Below are positions 47,120 to 57,829 of a stretch of DNA of 64,000 bases, in pieces. The position numbers and the translations under genes were made by a program. Position 1 is the stretch's first letter. Each line of letters begins with the position of its first letter. The notes under the pieces were generated by a model. It was not told the origin of the DNA, did not search any database, and was given only the letters and a program-made list of their open reading frames with translations. The stretch spans positions 1 to 64,000 of the IMG/VR virus record IMGVR_UViG_3300036768_001879. The stretch is one strand, 5' to 3'. Origin of the DNA: a virus.

Positions 47120-50100
47120 ATGGCTGAGGACATTGTTTTCGAGATCAGGTGGAACACGGGCGACGCCGAAGCCGGAGCGCGCCGCATGCAGTCGGCGGCG
47201 CACGCGCTCTATGAGGATCTCTCGCGCACGGCGGCTGGCGCGCGCCACCTGGGCGAATCGGCGCAGCGCGGGTTCACCGTGGCGGCGGACAGTCTCAGCC
47301 GGGCGCGCTCGTCGCTGGATCTCGACGCCGTGCTGTTTCAGCTCGATCAGCTGCGCATCGGGTTCTCACAGCTTGGGCGCGGTTCGCTGGGCGGGCTGCC
47401 GAACGTGCTCAAGGCATTTCAGCGCGCCGGGCAGGAAGCCGCAGCCGTCGTCAGGCAGTCCGGCTTCACTGAAGCCATCCGGCAGCTGGAACTGAACCTG
47501 ACCGGGCTGGATGAGAAATTTGCCGCCCGCCCGCTCTTCAAACAGTTCCAGCAGAGCCTGCTTGAAGCGGCCACAAAGAGCGACGCCTTTGCCGCCGAAC
47601 TGAAAGCCGCCTTCAAGGACCTCGGCGTTGAGATTGAACAGGCGCTCCTGCGCCCGGAGAAAGCCTTTGCCGATCTCGTCAAACGCATTGGCACCGTGCA
47701 GCCCGCGCTGGTGCGGGCGCGCTCGTCGCTGGGCAGCGTGATTGAGGGCAGCGGCCCGCTGGCCGCGAACTTCCAGCAGAACGCCATTCTCGCCACCACG
47801 CAGGACACGCAGCGCGCGCGCCAGCTGCGCGCCGATTTTGCCGCGCTCGGCATAGACGTGAAGCAGGCGGCGCAGGGCGGCGAAGCCGCCTGGGCGCGTT
47901 TCCGCGCCGTGCTGCAGGAAGCCGAGAAATCAACCCTGCGGCTGCGCGGCCTCAATGTCATTCTCGGCACCGAATCCGACCAGTTGAGCGGAGCCTTCGG
48001 GCGAGCCGGACAGGCGCTCAACCGGCTCGACAACGAAGCGTCGGCAGCGGCGCGCGCCATGAGCGGCGTGAGCGGCGGAATGAGCGTGGCAACGGTGGCG
48101 GCAACCGTGCTGGGCGTGGCGGTGCTGGCGGCGGTGGCGGCGTTTGTGTCGCTCGGCGCTGAGGGCGTCAGGCTCGGCGCTGAACTCTTTCAGGTCAGCC
48201 AGCGCACCGGGCTGACGGTTGAAGCGTTGTCGCGGCTGCAGGCGGCGGGCGCTGATCTGAATAAAATCAGCGCCGCCTTTGACACCTTCAAGCAGAAGGC
48301 GCGCGAGGCGGCGCTCGAAAACGAACGGCTGCGCGCCGTCTTTACGGCGCTCGGCCTCGACGCGCGCGAGGCGGCGCGCCACCCGGCAGAAGCCTTTGCG
48401 CAGCTCGAACAGTCGCTGACGAAAATCACCGATGCGCAAACCCGGCTGCGCGCGGCGCAGGCGCTGCTCGGCGCTTCGGGCGCTGAACTGCTGACCACCT
48501 TTATCGCCCTGCGCGAAAACAACGGCGCGCTCAACAGCGAACTCGAACGCCTGGGCGTGATTACCAGCACCGGCACGGCGCGCCAGCTGAACGAGGTTCA
48601 CAAGCAGGCGCGGCTGGTGGGCGCGCAGTTCGATGCGCTCAAAATCCAGATCGCCGCCGAACTCGGCCCGACCTTCATCGAAGTGCTGCAGAAGATGAAG
48701 GAGGCGCTCGTTGAACTCAAACCCACCATCGTTGAGATCGCCAATCTGCTCGGCCTGGCAGCCAAAGCCTTTGCGCTCATCAACAGCGGCCCGAACATTC
48801 CGAACCGGCTGGCCGACAGATTCTTCGACGACCGCAACGCTCCGCAACCCGCAGGCCCGCCCGTGTCGCGGCCATTCGATTTCGGAGTGCCGACGGCGGT
48901 GCAGAGCGGCGCGCGCAGGCCGGACATTGATCGCCGCCTGATCGGCCCGCTCAACTTCCCTGCCCCGTCGCCCGCCGCATCCGCGCTGGCCTTCCGCAAC
49001 GCTACGCGCGGCCAGACAGCGCCGGTGCAGCGCCCGGAGGTACAGGCAGCGGCTGACTTCTTCCGCGCGCAGGGCCGACAGCAGCAGCAACCGGCAGCCG
49101 CGTCCGACAACCGGCAGCTGAACCGCGCGCTGGACGCGCTCAACACGCGCCAGCGGGCGAGCCGCAACGCTGACGCCGAAGCGCGCGCCGCCGCGCGCGC
49201 CCGGCTCGAACTGACGCGAGCCGAACTCACAGCGGAAACCAGCCTGATCCGCGAACAGCTGCGCGCGCGCGAACTCGACCTGAAGGCCAGCTACGACGCC
49301 ACGCTGATTACCACCGAGCAGTACTACGCGCAGAAGCTGGAACTTGAGCAGACCAGCCTGGCGCAGGAGATCCGCGAGAACCGCGCCGCCATTGCCGCCA
49401 TTGACGCCGAGATTGCCGCCGCCACCGCGCGCCACGCCAGACAGAGCGAACTGCTGCAGCTGCGGGCGCAGAAGGCGCGCCTGGAAGGCGAAGGCGCAGT
49501 GCTGCGCGAACGCCAGCTGGCGCTGCCCGCCGCCAATGACGCTGCCCGGCGCGCTGCCCAGGAGCAGGAACGCCGCACGGTTGAGCAGATCAGGATCGCG
49601 TACCTGGAACTGACCGGCGCAGAGCAGCAGGCCTTCGACCGGCGACTGGCCGAGGAATACGCTGAAGCCGTCAAAACGGCGGCGCAGGCCGGACGCCGCG
49701 ACATCCTCTCGCTGATCGAAAAGCTCCAGACGCTGCGTTCGGCGCACTTCGCGCTGGCGCAGCAGATCAAACAGAGCCAGTTGCGCTTCGACGTGCGGCA
49801 GTCGCAGCTGAACGTCATCGAGGAAACCATTCGCGGCGCGCAGACGCGCGGGCTGCTCGACGACACCGAAGCCACCGATGCGGCCATCATTGCGCGCCGC
49901 CGTTTCCGCGAGGAACTGCTGGCTGAAGCCGCCGTGCAGCAGCAGCTGCTCCAGCAGAAGGTGCGCCTGGGCGGGTCGGAAGCTGAAAGCGCGCAGCGCG
50001 ACCTGCTGCAGATCAACGAGCGCATTGCAGCGCTGCGCAACCTCGGCGCTGAACTGACCAGCCAGGAACGCATTCAGCAGCAGCTTTCCGACAATCAGGT

Positions 50101-53100
50101 GTTCCGGCAGGACAGAGCCAACCGGCTGTTCCTGCAGCATCTGGCCGAACAGAAGAGTCTGACGCAGGCCGTGGCCGACGCGCAGATAAAGGCTTACGAA
50201 ACGTTTGTCGGCGCGCTGGAAAAGGGCATTGACAAACTCACGTCAAAGCTCGGACTGTTCGGCGAGGTGGTGGCTGATCTGCTCAAGACCATCACGCGCA
50301 ACCTGATTACGCGCGTGCTGGCGCCGGCAGCGGGCAGCGGTGGATTCGAGGGTCCCGGCCAGCCCGCTGCCGGTGGCGCGCTCGGCCTGCTCGGTTCGCT
50401 GCTCTTTGGCGGGCAGGCCGGTGCGCCCGCGCAGGCGGCGCAGGTCGGCCCGCTCGGCGTGCTGCTCGGCGCGCTCGGCCTGGGCAATGCCGCTGGCGCG
50501 CGCACGCCGCCCTTTGTGCCGCAGCAGAGCGCCGTGAATCCGGCGCTGCTGCTGCCGCTGCTGCTGCCGCAGGCGGCAGGCGCAGGCGGCGCGCAGGCTG
50601 GCGGCAGCACCCTGAGCGCCATCGCCGGGCTGCTTGAGTTCGCACAGGCGCGGCAGGCGGCGGGCGTCCAGGCTCCGCTCGGTCAGGCGTTCAGCGAAGG
50701 CGGGCAGATTCTGGCCGGGCTGACCGGCACGGGCGCGCAGGCGTTCAAAAAACTCAGCGGAATCATTCCTGGCGCAGACACGGCTGCTGGCGGGCTGCAG
50801 ACGCTGACCGACCTGTTCCTGAACCAGTCGCGGCTCAGTCAGGCGGCGCGCACGCCGCCTTTTGTGGCGCAGGCCGGGACGGCGGCAGCGGGCGCGGCGG
50901 CAAAGGGCTCGTTGTTGCAGGGGCTGGCTCCGCTGGCTCCGCTGCTGGGGCTTTCGCTGGGGTCGCAACTGGGCGGGCAGAGCGGACTGGGGCGCGTGCT
51001 GGGCGGCGCGGGCGGACTGCTGCTGGGCGGTTCGGTGCTGGCGGCGGCAGCGCCGGGCGCAATCACCGGGCTGCTCGGAGCCATTGGCTTTGGCGGCACC
51101 AACAGCGCCATTCTCGGCAGCGCCATTGCCGGGTTCCTGACCAATCCGATCACGATTCTGGCCGGCATCGGGCTGCTGATCGGCAGCTTCTTCCTGGGCC
51201 GCGCCAAACAGCGGCGGCAGGATGAGCGCAACGCCGACGCCATCTGGAAGGCTGAAGCCGACCGGCTGGCCGAACTGACAAGGCTCGTCAACGCTGACCG
51301 CATTGACGGCGCGCAGGCGCTGGCTGAAGCCGCGCAGCTGCGCCAGCAGACGATTGCCGCGCTCAATCAGATCAAAACGAAATCGGTCAGAGAGTCGCGG
51401 CTGAAGAACCAGCTGGCCGACGTGGATCGCGTCTACGTCGTGCCGCTCAAGGAAGCCGTCGAGCGGCAGCAGAAGCGCAAGGGCATCAACGATCTGCTGC
51501 TGCCCACGTTTGCCGGCGGCGGGTTTACGGGCCGCGTGCCGGGCGTCTTTGACGGCGCGGACGACAAACTGATCCGCGTGACGGGCAACGAAGTCGTGCT
51601 CAATCCGCACCAGCAGGCCACGCTGGCCGATCTGCTGCTGACCGCCGCCCGCCAGCGCGCGCTGCCCGCCGTGCGCGAGCGTCAGGCTCAGCGCGCCAGC
51701 CAGCCAGCAGCCAGCCGACAGCAGGACGCCGCCGCCGCGCCAGCCGATGCGCGCACCGTGGAGCGCGCGCTGCGCCGCGTGCTTGAAGAACCTGCCAGCC
51801 CGGCTGCGCGCCGCGTGATGCCTCTCGCGCTCAGCACGAGCGCGCGGCGCTTTGCTGAAGGCGGCTTCACGGGCGCAGCCGGTTCAGGCCCGGCGCAGGC
51901 CGCGCCCGCCAGCGCGCCCGCGCCAGCCCGCCCGGCTGCGCTGGCCGGACTGCTGCTGACGGCGGTGCGCAACCACCTGCTGCCAGCCGGTCAGGCCGCA
52001 ACGGGCGGCGCGTCAGGTGCGACGGCGCAAGCCGGACAACCGGCGAGCAGTGCGCGGGCGCAGCGCAGCGAGCGGTCAGCGACGCAGCCTGCCGCGCCTG
52101 AAGTTGAACATCCGACGCCGCAACGCGCCTTCGCTGCCGCTGCAACGCGCGACCGCGCGCCGTTGCGGTCAGTTGTCAACCCGAACGCAGTCGCGCCAGC
52201 AGCGCCCGCGCAAACCGCCGCCCGCGAACACCTGAACGCTGCGGCTGCTTCGCCCGCCGTGCGGGTCAGGCAGCAGCGATTTGCGCCGCTGACGGAACCC
52301 GAGCCGGGCGTTGAAGCCTTCAGCCGCCAGAACGCAGTCATCCGGGCGCAACAGCCGACAGCGCCAGCCGCCGTGACGGTCGCTTCAGCCGGGTCGCTGC
52401 GGGCAGCCGCGCCCGCCAGCGCCATCAGCCGGATTGCCGCGCCGCAGCAGCCACCGGCGATTGCACAGCGCGCCGCCCTGCCGCGCCTTGCAGAGCGCAG
52501 CCTGAGCCCGCCGCCGCTGCTGACTGCTGCAAGCTTCAACGCGCCCGCCCGGCCTGCTGCAGCGAGCCTGCGGCGGTCAGCGCCCGCTGCGCCGCCCGTG
52601 CTGGCGGCAGCGCAGCAGGAGCGGCAGGAAAGTGAGCGCGCCGCGACCGCGCGTCTGCAGCCGCTGGCGGGCATTGAAAGAGAGCGCCGCGCCGCCGCCG
52701 CGCCGCCAGCAGCGGGCGCGCTTCAGCCGGGCCGGGCGCAGGCCGCGGAAGACCGCAGCTTCCTGAGCGCCAGCCGCGACGAATTGCGCACCACCGTTCA
52801 GTTTCAGCAGGTTGCCCGGCTCACGGGCGCGTTTGCGCGCACCGAAGCGCAGATTGCCAGCCCGCCGCGCCGCCCGAGCGAACCGCCCGCCGCCTTTGTG
52901 CGCAGCCTGCTGCAGCAGGCACCGACGAGCCGCCTGGCGCAGTCAGCCGGGCGGGCAGGTGAAGCGGCGGCGCTGGCGCGCCTGACGCCTGATGCGCAAC
53001 GCGAACGCGCGCTGCCGCGCCGCGCGGGCGGCGGGCTGGCGGTGCCGGGCGTGTTCACCGGTGCTGACGATCTGCTGATTCGCGTCAGCGGCAACGAACT

Positions 53101-53446
53101 GATCCTGAACGCGCACCAGCAGGCAACGCTCTCCGCAATGCTGCTTGAAGCGGCGCAGCGGCGCGCCCTGCCGTCAACGCCCGCGCCCGCGACAGCGCTC
53201 ATCCCGGAACAGCCGCGCGCCAGCGCCAGCGCCAGCGTTTCAGCCGCCACGCCCACCGTGCAGCCGATCACAGTAGTCGTCAGCAACAGCTTCGAGCTTG
53301 GCCTGTCCGATCAGACGAAGATCGTCACCAACGCCTTCAACACCGCCGACGGGCGGCGCGCGGCGGTGCGCGTGATTCGCCGCGACGTGCGACGTCAGGG
53401 CGCATCCGGGCTGGCCGGAGATATTGAATCGGCCCTGTCGGGCTGA
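47120..53446 (+). CDS. Tape measure protein
   Basis: A 2108-aa protein, the largest in the window, right after the chaperone pair. At about 1.5 angstrom per residue it predicts a tail near 310 nm. The N-terminal third is helical; hydrophobic spans such as VATVAATVLGVAVLAAVAAF and NPITILAGIGLLIGSFFLG would enter the host membrane. A long coiled coil lies at residues about 680-1010. The last 600 residues are Ala/Pro/Gln-rich and contain two copies of a VPGVF(D/T)GADD...NEVVLNPHQQATL-like block. Confidence 0.9.
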   Translation: MAEDIVFEIRWNTGDAEAGARRMQSAAHALYEDLSRTAAGARHLGESAQRGFTVAADSLSRARSSLDLDAVLFQLDQLRIGFSQLGRGSLGGLPNVLKAFQRAGQEAAAVVRQSGFTEAIRQLELNLTGLDEKFAARPLFKQFQQSLLEAATKSDAFAAELKAAFKDLGVEIEQALLRPEKAFADLVKRIGTVQPALVRARSSLGSVIEGSGPLAANFQQNAILATTQDTQRARQLRADFAALGIDVKQAAQGGEAAWARFRAVLQEAEKSTLRLRGLNVILGTESDQLSGAFGRAGQALNRLDNEASAAARAMSGVSGGMSVATVAATVLGVAVLAAVAAFVSLGAEGVRLGAELFQVSQRTGLTVEALSRLQAAGADLNKISAAFDTFKQKAREAALENERLRAVFTALGLDAREAARHPAEAFAQLEQSLTKITDAQTRLRAAQALLGASGAELLTTFIALRENNGALNSELERLGVITSTGTARQLNEVHKQARLVGAQFDALKIQIAAELGPTFIEVLQKMKEALVELKPTIVEIANLLGLAAKAFALINSGPNIPNRLADRFFDDRNAPQPAGPPVSRPFDFGVPTAVQSGARRPDIDRRLIGPLNFPAPSPAASALAFRNATRGQTAPVQRPEVQAAADFFRAQGRQQQQPAAASDNRQLNRALDALNTRQRASRNADAEARAAARARLELTRAELTAETSLIREQLRARELDLKASYDATLITTEQYYAQKLELEQTSLAQEIRENRAAIAAIDAEIAAATARHARQSELLQLRAQKARLEGEGAVLRERQLALPAANDAARRAAQEQERRTVEQIRIAYLELTGAEQQAFDRRLAEEYAEAVKTAAQAGRRDILSLIEKLQTLRSAHFALAQQIKQSQLRFDVRQSQLNVIEETIRGAQTRGLLDDTEATDAAIIARRRFREELLAEAAVQQQLLQQKVRLGGSEAESAQRDLLQINERIAALRNLGAELTSQERIQQQLSDNQVFRQDRANRLFLQHLAEQKSLTQAVADAQIKAYETFVGALEKGIDKLTSKLGLFGEVVADLLKTITRNLITRVLAPAAGSGGFEGPGQPAAGGALGLLGSLLFGGQAGAPAQAAQVGPLGVLLGALGLGNAAGARTPPFVPQQSAVNPALLLPLLLPQAAGAGGAQAGGSTLSAIAGLLEFAQARQAAGVQAPLGQAFSEGGQILAGLTGTGAQAFKKLSGIIPGADTAAGGLQTLTDLFLNQSRLSQAARTPPFVAQAGTAAAGAAAKGSLLQGLAPLAPLLGLSLGSQLGGQSGLGRVLGGAGGLLLGGSVLAAAAPGAITGLLGAIGFGGTNSAILGSAIAGFLTNPITILAGIGLLIGSFFLGRAKQRRQDERNADAIWKAEADRLAELTRLVNADRIDGAQALAEAAQLRQQTIAALNQIKTKSVRESRLKNQLADVDRVYVVPLKEAVERQQKRKGINDLLLPTFAGGGFTGRVPGVFDGADDKLIRVTGNEVVLNPHQQATLADLLLTAARQRALPAVRERQAQRASQPAASRQQDAAAAPADARTVERALRRVLEEPASPAARRVMPLALSTSARRFAEGGFTGAAGSGPAQAAPASAPAPARPAALAGLLLTAVRNHLLPAGQAATGGASGATAQAGQPASSARAQRSERSATQPAAPEVEHPTPQRAFAAAATRDRAPLRSVVNPNAVAPAAPAQTAAREHLNAAAASPAVRVRQQRFAPLTEPEPGVEAFSRQNAVIRAQQPTAPAAVTVASAGSLRAAAPASAISRIAAPQQPPAIAQRAALPRLAERSLSPPPLLTAASFNAPARPAAASLRRSAPAAPPVLAAAQQERQESERAATARLQPLAGIERERRAAAAPPAAGALQPGRAQAAEDRSFLSASRDELRTTVQFQQVARLTGAFARTEAQIASPPRRPSEPPAAFVRSLLQQAPTSRLAQSAGRAGEAAALARLTPDAQRERALPRRAGGGLAVPGVFTGADDLLIRVSGNELILNAHQQATLSAMLLEAAQRRALPSTPAPATALIPEQPRASASASVSAATPTVQPITVVVSNSFELGLSDQTKIVTNAFNTADGRRAAVRVIRRDVRRQGASGLAGDIESALSG

Positions 53447-53457
53447 AAGGAGAGCGC

Positions 53458-54843
53458 ATGCCGCGCGAACTGAGCAGTCAGATTCTCGGCCCGGTGCTGG
53501 CCGGTGCCGCGCACACACAGCAGGCGGTGGAAATCATCGTGCCCGGCCCGCGCGCCGTTGATCCGGGCAACATAGGGCAGCTGCGGTCGTGGTACCGGGC
53601 CGACGACCTGACGCTCAACGACGGCGAAACCGTGGCGCTCTGGCCCGACCGCAGCCCGAGCGAGATTGACGCCGGGCAGGGCGTGGTGGCGCGGCGTCCG
53701 CGCCTGCGCCTGGGCGTGCTCAACGGGCGTCCGGCAGTTGAATTCGACGGCACGGACGACGCGCTGATCGGCCCGCCCGGTCCCGGCTCGCAGATGACGG
53801 TCTTTCTGGTGGCGCGCGGCTCTCCGCGCTCGCTGCTGCGCTTTCAGGAGAACGAAACCGACTACGTGGTGGTGGGCGATGCGAACGGGCAGTTCGCGGT
53901 CAGCAATCAGGGCGCGCTGCCGCTCGGCCTGACGGACAATCGCTGGCACATCATCACGGCGCGGCTGGCAGTGGGGCAGAGCGGCGGGCTGCACACCTGG
54001 CTGGACGGCGTGACGCAGGGCGTCACAGACGCCAGCAGCAACGGACTCGGACAGACGACGCTCTATCTGGGCGCTAAATACGATGGCACCGAGGCTTTTC
54101 AGGGCGCGCTGGCTGAAGTGATCTCCTATTCGCGAGCGCTCTCGCTGCTCGAACGCCAGCGCGTCGAACAGTATCTGGCTTCGCGCTACAACCTGCCGCT
54201 CTACTACGAAACGACCGATCAGTTCACGCTGCGCGCCGCCACCATTCCGCTGCAATGGAACGACTGGAACTGGGAGGGCGACCTGCGCGGCGCGCCGGAA
54301 ATCCGCTTCAGCGAGGGGCGCGCGCCCGACAACGCCGAACTGACGCTGACCAATCTCAGCCTGCGCTACGGCGCGGCAATGATTGATCCGGCGCGGCAGC
54401 TGGACGGCGCGCGCGTCAGAATCTACTGGCTCTTTGAGCGACCGGACGGCACCTGGGACGGCGACGAGGTCTTCAACGGGCTGGTGGTTGCGCCGGAACT
54501 GGTGGACACCGGGCCGGACGAACTGCTCAAGCTGGAAATCGCCAGCGACATCAACCCGCCCGGCGTGCGGCTGGGCGCGCGCCCGCGCAGCTTTCACTGC
54601 GTGCTGCAGTTCAAGGGACCGAAGTGCGGCGCGGTGACTGCGGCTGTTCACTGTTCGCGGCTCTTTGATGACGCCGTGGAAGGCTGCAAGGCTTACGGGC
54701 GGCAGCACCGGTTTCAGGGGCTGCCGACAATGGGCGCGCTGGCCACGCAGGCGGTCACGGGCGGCGTTGATCCGACGCTCGACCCGCAGACCGGCTGGCC
54801 GCGCCATCCGATCCGCTGGAAAGACGCCTGGGAGTTGCTCTGA
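53458..54843 (+). CDS. Minor tail tip protein with inserted LamG-like lectin domain
   Basis: A 461-aa protein. Residues about 40-240 are a ConA/LamG-like sandwich (LRSWYRADDLTLNDGETVAL, GRPAVEFDGTDDALIGP, DNRWHIITARLAVGQSG, LAEVISYSRALSLLERQRVE). The C-terminal half (RVRIYWLFERPDGTWDGDEV, QFKGPKCGAV, HCSRLFDDAVEGCKAYGRQH) is a gpL/DUF2163-like tail-tip domain with conserved Cys. AAAGGAG precedes the ATG; coupled to the hub gene. The lectin insertion suggests glycan binding at the tail tip. Confidence 0.7.
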   Translation: MPRELSSQILGPVLAGAAHTQQAVEIIVPGPRAVDPGNIGQLRSWYRADDLTLNDGETVALWPDRSPSEIDAGQGVVARRPRLRLGVLNGRPAVEFDGTDDALIGPPGPGSQMTVFLVARGSPRSLLRFQENETDYVVVGDANGQFAVSNQGALPLGLTDNRWHIITARLAVGQSGGLHTWLDGVTQGVTDASSNGLGQTTLYLGAKYDGTEAFQGALAEVISYSRALSLLERQRVEQYLASRYNLPLYYETTDQFTLRAATIPLQWNDWNWEGDLRGAPEIRFSEGRAPDNAELTLTNLSLRYGAAMIDPARQLDGARVRIYWLFERPDGTWDGDEVFNGLVVAPELVDTGPDELLKLEIASDINPPGVRLGARPRSFHCVLQFKGPKCGAVTAAVHCSRLFDDAVEGCKAYGRQHRFQGLPTMGALATQAVTGGVDPTLDPQTGWPRHPIRWKDAWELL

Positions 54844-57716
54844 TGCCGATTCTCTCCGACAAACTGGCCGGTTCAAATGTCGTGCTGCCTTACGGCATGC
54901 ACATCACCGCTGGCAGCACTGTGGCCTACGCGCGCGACACCCGCAGCAACCGCATCAAGCTGATCTCGCTGCTCTCGGAAGGCGTCTGCGATTCGCAGGT
55001 CGTCGGCGGGCTGGAAAAAGCCGTGACGGTCTACTACGCGGGCGAGGAGATTCCGGAGTTCGACAGCAACAATCAGCGCAACTGGAAGTACCATCCGGGG
55101 CAGCTTTCAGCCGGATTTGACGACCCGGTGCAGGGCGCGCCTTACTTCTGGCAGCCGCCCTGGGATCCCACGCTGCAGTTCACCTTTTCAGGTTCGGCTT
55201 ACCTTGAACTGCTGCTTCCCGAAGCCTTCAGCGAGGGCGAGGAAGAACCCACGCGGCTCAAGGTCTACTACCGCACGCTTCAGGTGCCGGACTACGATCA
55301 GTTCGGCAACTGGCAGGGCGACAGCTACAGCAGCAATCTGGCGCGCGTGGCGCTCGATCTGCTGCTGCGCCGGATGGGGCTGCCCGAGCGCCGCATCAAC
55401 TGGGCGTCGTGGTATGAGTTCCGTCAGCGGTGCGGCGAACTGATCCCCTGGAATCCGGGACCGGGCGGCAGAACGGCCACGGTTGATGTGAACGGCAGCG
55501 TGCTGACCTGGAAGAGCGGGCGCAGGTTTGAATCCTTCTGGACGGGCACGGTCTTCGTGGCCGGGCAGGGCTACCAGATTCAGAGCGTGGACAGCGACAC
55601 GCAGATCACGCTGACCGCCGCGCCACCGGCAGCGCAGGACGTGAATTTCCGCTGGGGTTATGTTGAGCGGTTCCAGGCCAACGTGGCGTTTTCAAACGTC
55701 CCGGCAGGCGAGGCGTTTGTCTATCTGATGGCGCTCGCGCCGGGCTGCACGTGGCAGGACGTCAACGGGCAGATCAGGTTTATCACAACGCCCGTGCGCA
55801 GGCCGGTGCATCATTTCCGCTTCGATACGGAATCGGTCAACCCGTCGAACATCGTGGCCGATACGGTCACGTTCTCGCGCATCCGGCAGGAGGAACGGCC
55901 CACGCTGCTGCGCGTCAAATTCCGCAATCTGGACGACCTGTACCTGGCCGAGAAGGAGATCAGCGAGATCCGCGACACCGGCGCTGGCTTTGAGCGCGGC
56001 GTGCCGGAGCCGCTCAACTGGGGCGTGATGACCGAAAGCCAGGCGCAGCGCGCGCTGCGCACGCTGATGGTTGAGAATCACGACCTCGACGTGCTGGCCA
56101 CGCTGCACGGGCAGGGCGACAGTTACCGCGTGGCCAGGGGCGACGTGGTGGAACTGAGCTTTGAATCGCTCGGCGTGCGCGAGAGCGCGCCGTTGCAGAT
56201 GCTGGTGCGCGAGGAAACCTTCCAGAGCACGGCCACCGGCGAGGACGAGCGCGTCTTCAAGCTCCAGCTTTACGACCCGGAATTCTACAGCGACGAACTG
56301 CACGGGCCGGTGCAGCCGGTCATTGTCACCGATCTGCCGCCGCTGGCTTCGCCGGGCATTGCGGCGCGCACGCGCGCGCGCCGGGCGATTGACCCGACCG
56401 GGCGCTATCGCGGCAGGGACACGGGCGTCTTCGACCGCGCGCGGCTGGTCAAAGTCACCTACAACGACATTCAGATTCTGGAAAACGGCCTGCAGATGAG
56501 CTTCCGGCTCTACGGCGAGATTGACAACGGCGACGGGCGCGCCAACGCCGACAGCCTTGAGGCAGCGTGGCTGAAGGTGTACGACAAGTTCGGCAATCTG
56601 ATTTACGACAACAAGTACCCGTTCAGAGGGCAGGGCAAGCTGGGCGGCGGCGTGATCCTGCGCGCCAACGCAGATCCGCGCGAGGAGGCGGTGTTTGAAA
56701 TCCGGCTGATGAACGCCTTCGGCTGGTCGCAGCCGCGCTTCATCACGTGGCGTCCGTGGTCGGGCGTGGCCGGTGAACTGCTCAACAATCTGCCATCGTT
56801 TTTGAACCCGGACGACTGCCCGCAGAACCTGAAAGCCGTGCCGGTCAGCGACAAGCAGGTCAGGCTGACCTGGACACCGGCGCGCAACGGCGGAGCAAAT
56901 CAGGCGGCGTTCATCAAGTACCCGCTGCTCGGCTACGAGGGCTGGACGTGGCTGACGCCTCCGGTCGCGCCGTATGTTCCGGCGCTATCGCCCGCCGAGA
57001 ACACGCTGCTGGTGGGCGTGGAGGCTCCGCTGCAGCCCGATTCGATTTACGACTTCGCCATCTGGCGCAGCGCCAACGGCGAGTTCCGGTCGAACATCGC
57101 TTTTGTGCGCACGCTCAATCAGCCGATTGTCGTTGACACGCAGCGCAGCGCGCCGGGCAGTCTGGCGGCGGTGCCGCTCGATTCAACGCACGTCAAGCTG
57201 ACCTGGACGCGCAACGCCGGCGACAATGACGCCGTCGAAGTCGAGGAGGATGGCGCAGTGGTGACGACGCTCACGCCCGGCTCCACAACCGAATACACGC
57301 GGGCGGTGGCGGCGGGCAGCACGCACACCTGGCGCGTGCGCAACAAATGGATGAGCGGCGTGACGTACTCCGAATGGAGCAACGCGGCGCAGGCCACAAC
57401 GCCCGCAGGAACGGCAGGCGACCCGTCGCAGCTGTCGGCGCACGCCACGGGCGCGCGGGCCGTGGCGCTCGCCTGGAACAACAACGGGAACACGGGCGCG
57501 GTGACGCTGAAGTGGCGCGAAGCCGGGCTGACGGCCTGGAACACGCAGCTGCTGGCGGGCGGCACCACCAGCTACACCAAATCCGGACTGCAGCCGGAAA
57601 CCGAGTACGAGTTTCAGATTGAGATCACCGGCGCTGCGCAGCCGTCGAACATCGCCTATGCGATCACTGATCCGATCATCAGAGACGACCCTTACGGCGG
57701 CGGCAGCGTCCTCTGA
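54843..57716 (+). CDS. Central tail hub/host-specificity protein with fibronectin III repeats
   Basis: A 957-aa gpJ-like hub. The N-terminal 600 residues show hub features (RIKLISLLSEGVCDSQVVGG, RRINWASWYEFRQRCGELIP, FRNLDDLYLAEKEISEIRDT). The C-terminal 330 residues are FnIII-like repeats (AVPLDSTHVKLTWTRNAGDN; ATGARAVALAWNNNGNTGAV). It would form the tail tip and contact the receptor. It shares a TGATG overlap with the previous gene and ends the tail operon just before a strong terminator. Confidence 0.8.
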   Translation: MPILSDKLAGSNVVLPYGMHITAGSTVAYARDTRSNRIKLISLLSEGVCDSQVVGGLEKAVTVYYAGEEIPEFDSNNQRNWKYHPGQLSAGFDDPVQGAPYFWQPPWDPTLQFTFSGSAYLELLLPEAFSEGEEEPTRLKVYYRTLQVPDYDQFGNWQGDSYSSNLARVALDLLLRRMGLPERRINWASWYEFRQRCGELIPWNPGPGGRTATVDVNGSVLTWKSGRRFESFWTGTVFVAGQGYQIQSVDSDTQITLTAAPPAAQDVNFRWGYVERFQANVAFSNVPAGEAFVYLMALAPGCTWQDVNGQIRFITTPVRRPVHHFRFDTESVNPSNIVADTVTFSRIRQEERPTLLRVKFRNLDDLYLAEKEISEIRDTGAGFERGVPEPLNWGVMTESQAQRALRTLMVENHDLDVLATLHGQGDSYRVARGDVVELSFESLGVRESAPLQMLVREETFQSTATGEDERVFKLQLYDPEFYSDELHGPVQPVIVTDLPPLASPGIAARTRARRAIDPTGRYRGRDTGVFDRARLVKVTYNDIQILENGLQMSFRLYGEIDNGDGRANADSLEAAWLKVYDKFGNLIYDNKYPFRGQGKLGGGVILRANADPREEAVFEIRLMNAFGWSQPRFITWRPWSGVAGELLNNLPSFLNPDDCPQNLKAVPVSDKQVRLTWTPARNGGANQAAFIKYPLLGYEGWTWLTPPVAPYVPALSPAENTLLVGVEAPLQPDSIYDFAIWRSANGEFRSNIAFVRTLNQPIVVDTQRSAPGSLAAVPLDSTHVKLTWTRNAGDNDAVEVEEDGAVVTTLTPGSTTEYTRAVAAGSTHTWRVRNKWMSGVTYSEWSNAAQATTPAGTAGDPSQLSAHATGARAVALAWNNNGNTGAVTLKWREAGLTAWNTQLLAGGTTSYTKSGLQPETEYEFQIEITGAAQPSNIAYAITDPIIRDDPYGGGSVL

Positions 57717-57794
57717 GCTTGCTGCGCTCTGGCCAGAGAGTCGCAGCGAGACCGCGCAGACCTGCGGGCAGGTCTGACGGTTTGTTCTGGAGCG

Positions 57795-57829
57795 CCGGGA
57801 GCGCGAGAGCTTCCGGCCTTTTTTTTTTT
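57795..57829 (+). terminator. Strong intrinsic terminator of the tail operon
   Basis: CCGGGAGC (57795-57802) with GCTTCCGG (57809-57816), one G-U pair, followed by an 11-T run at 57819-57829. It separates the rightward tail operon from the convergent leftward gene that ends at 57829. Confidence 0.85.
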
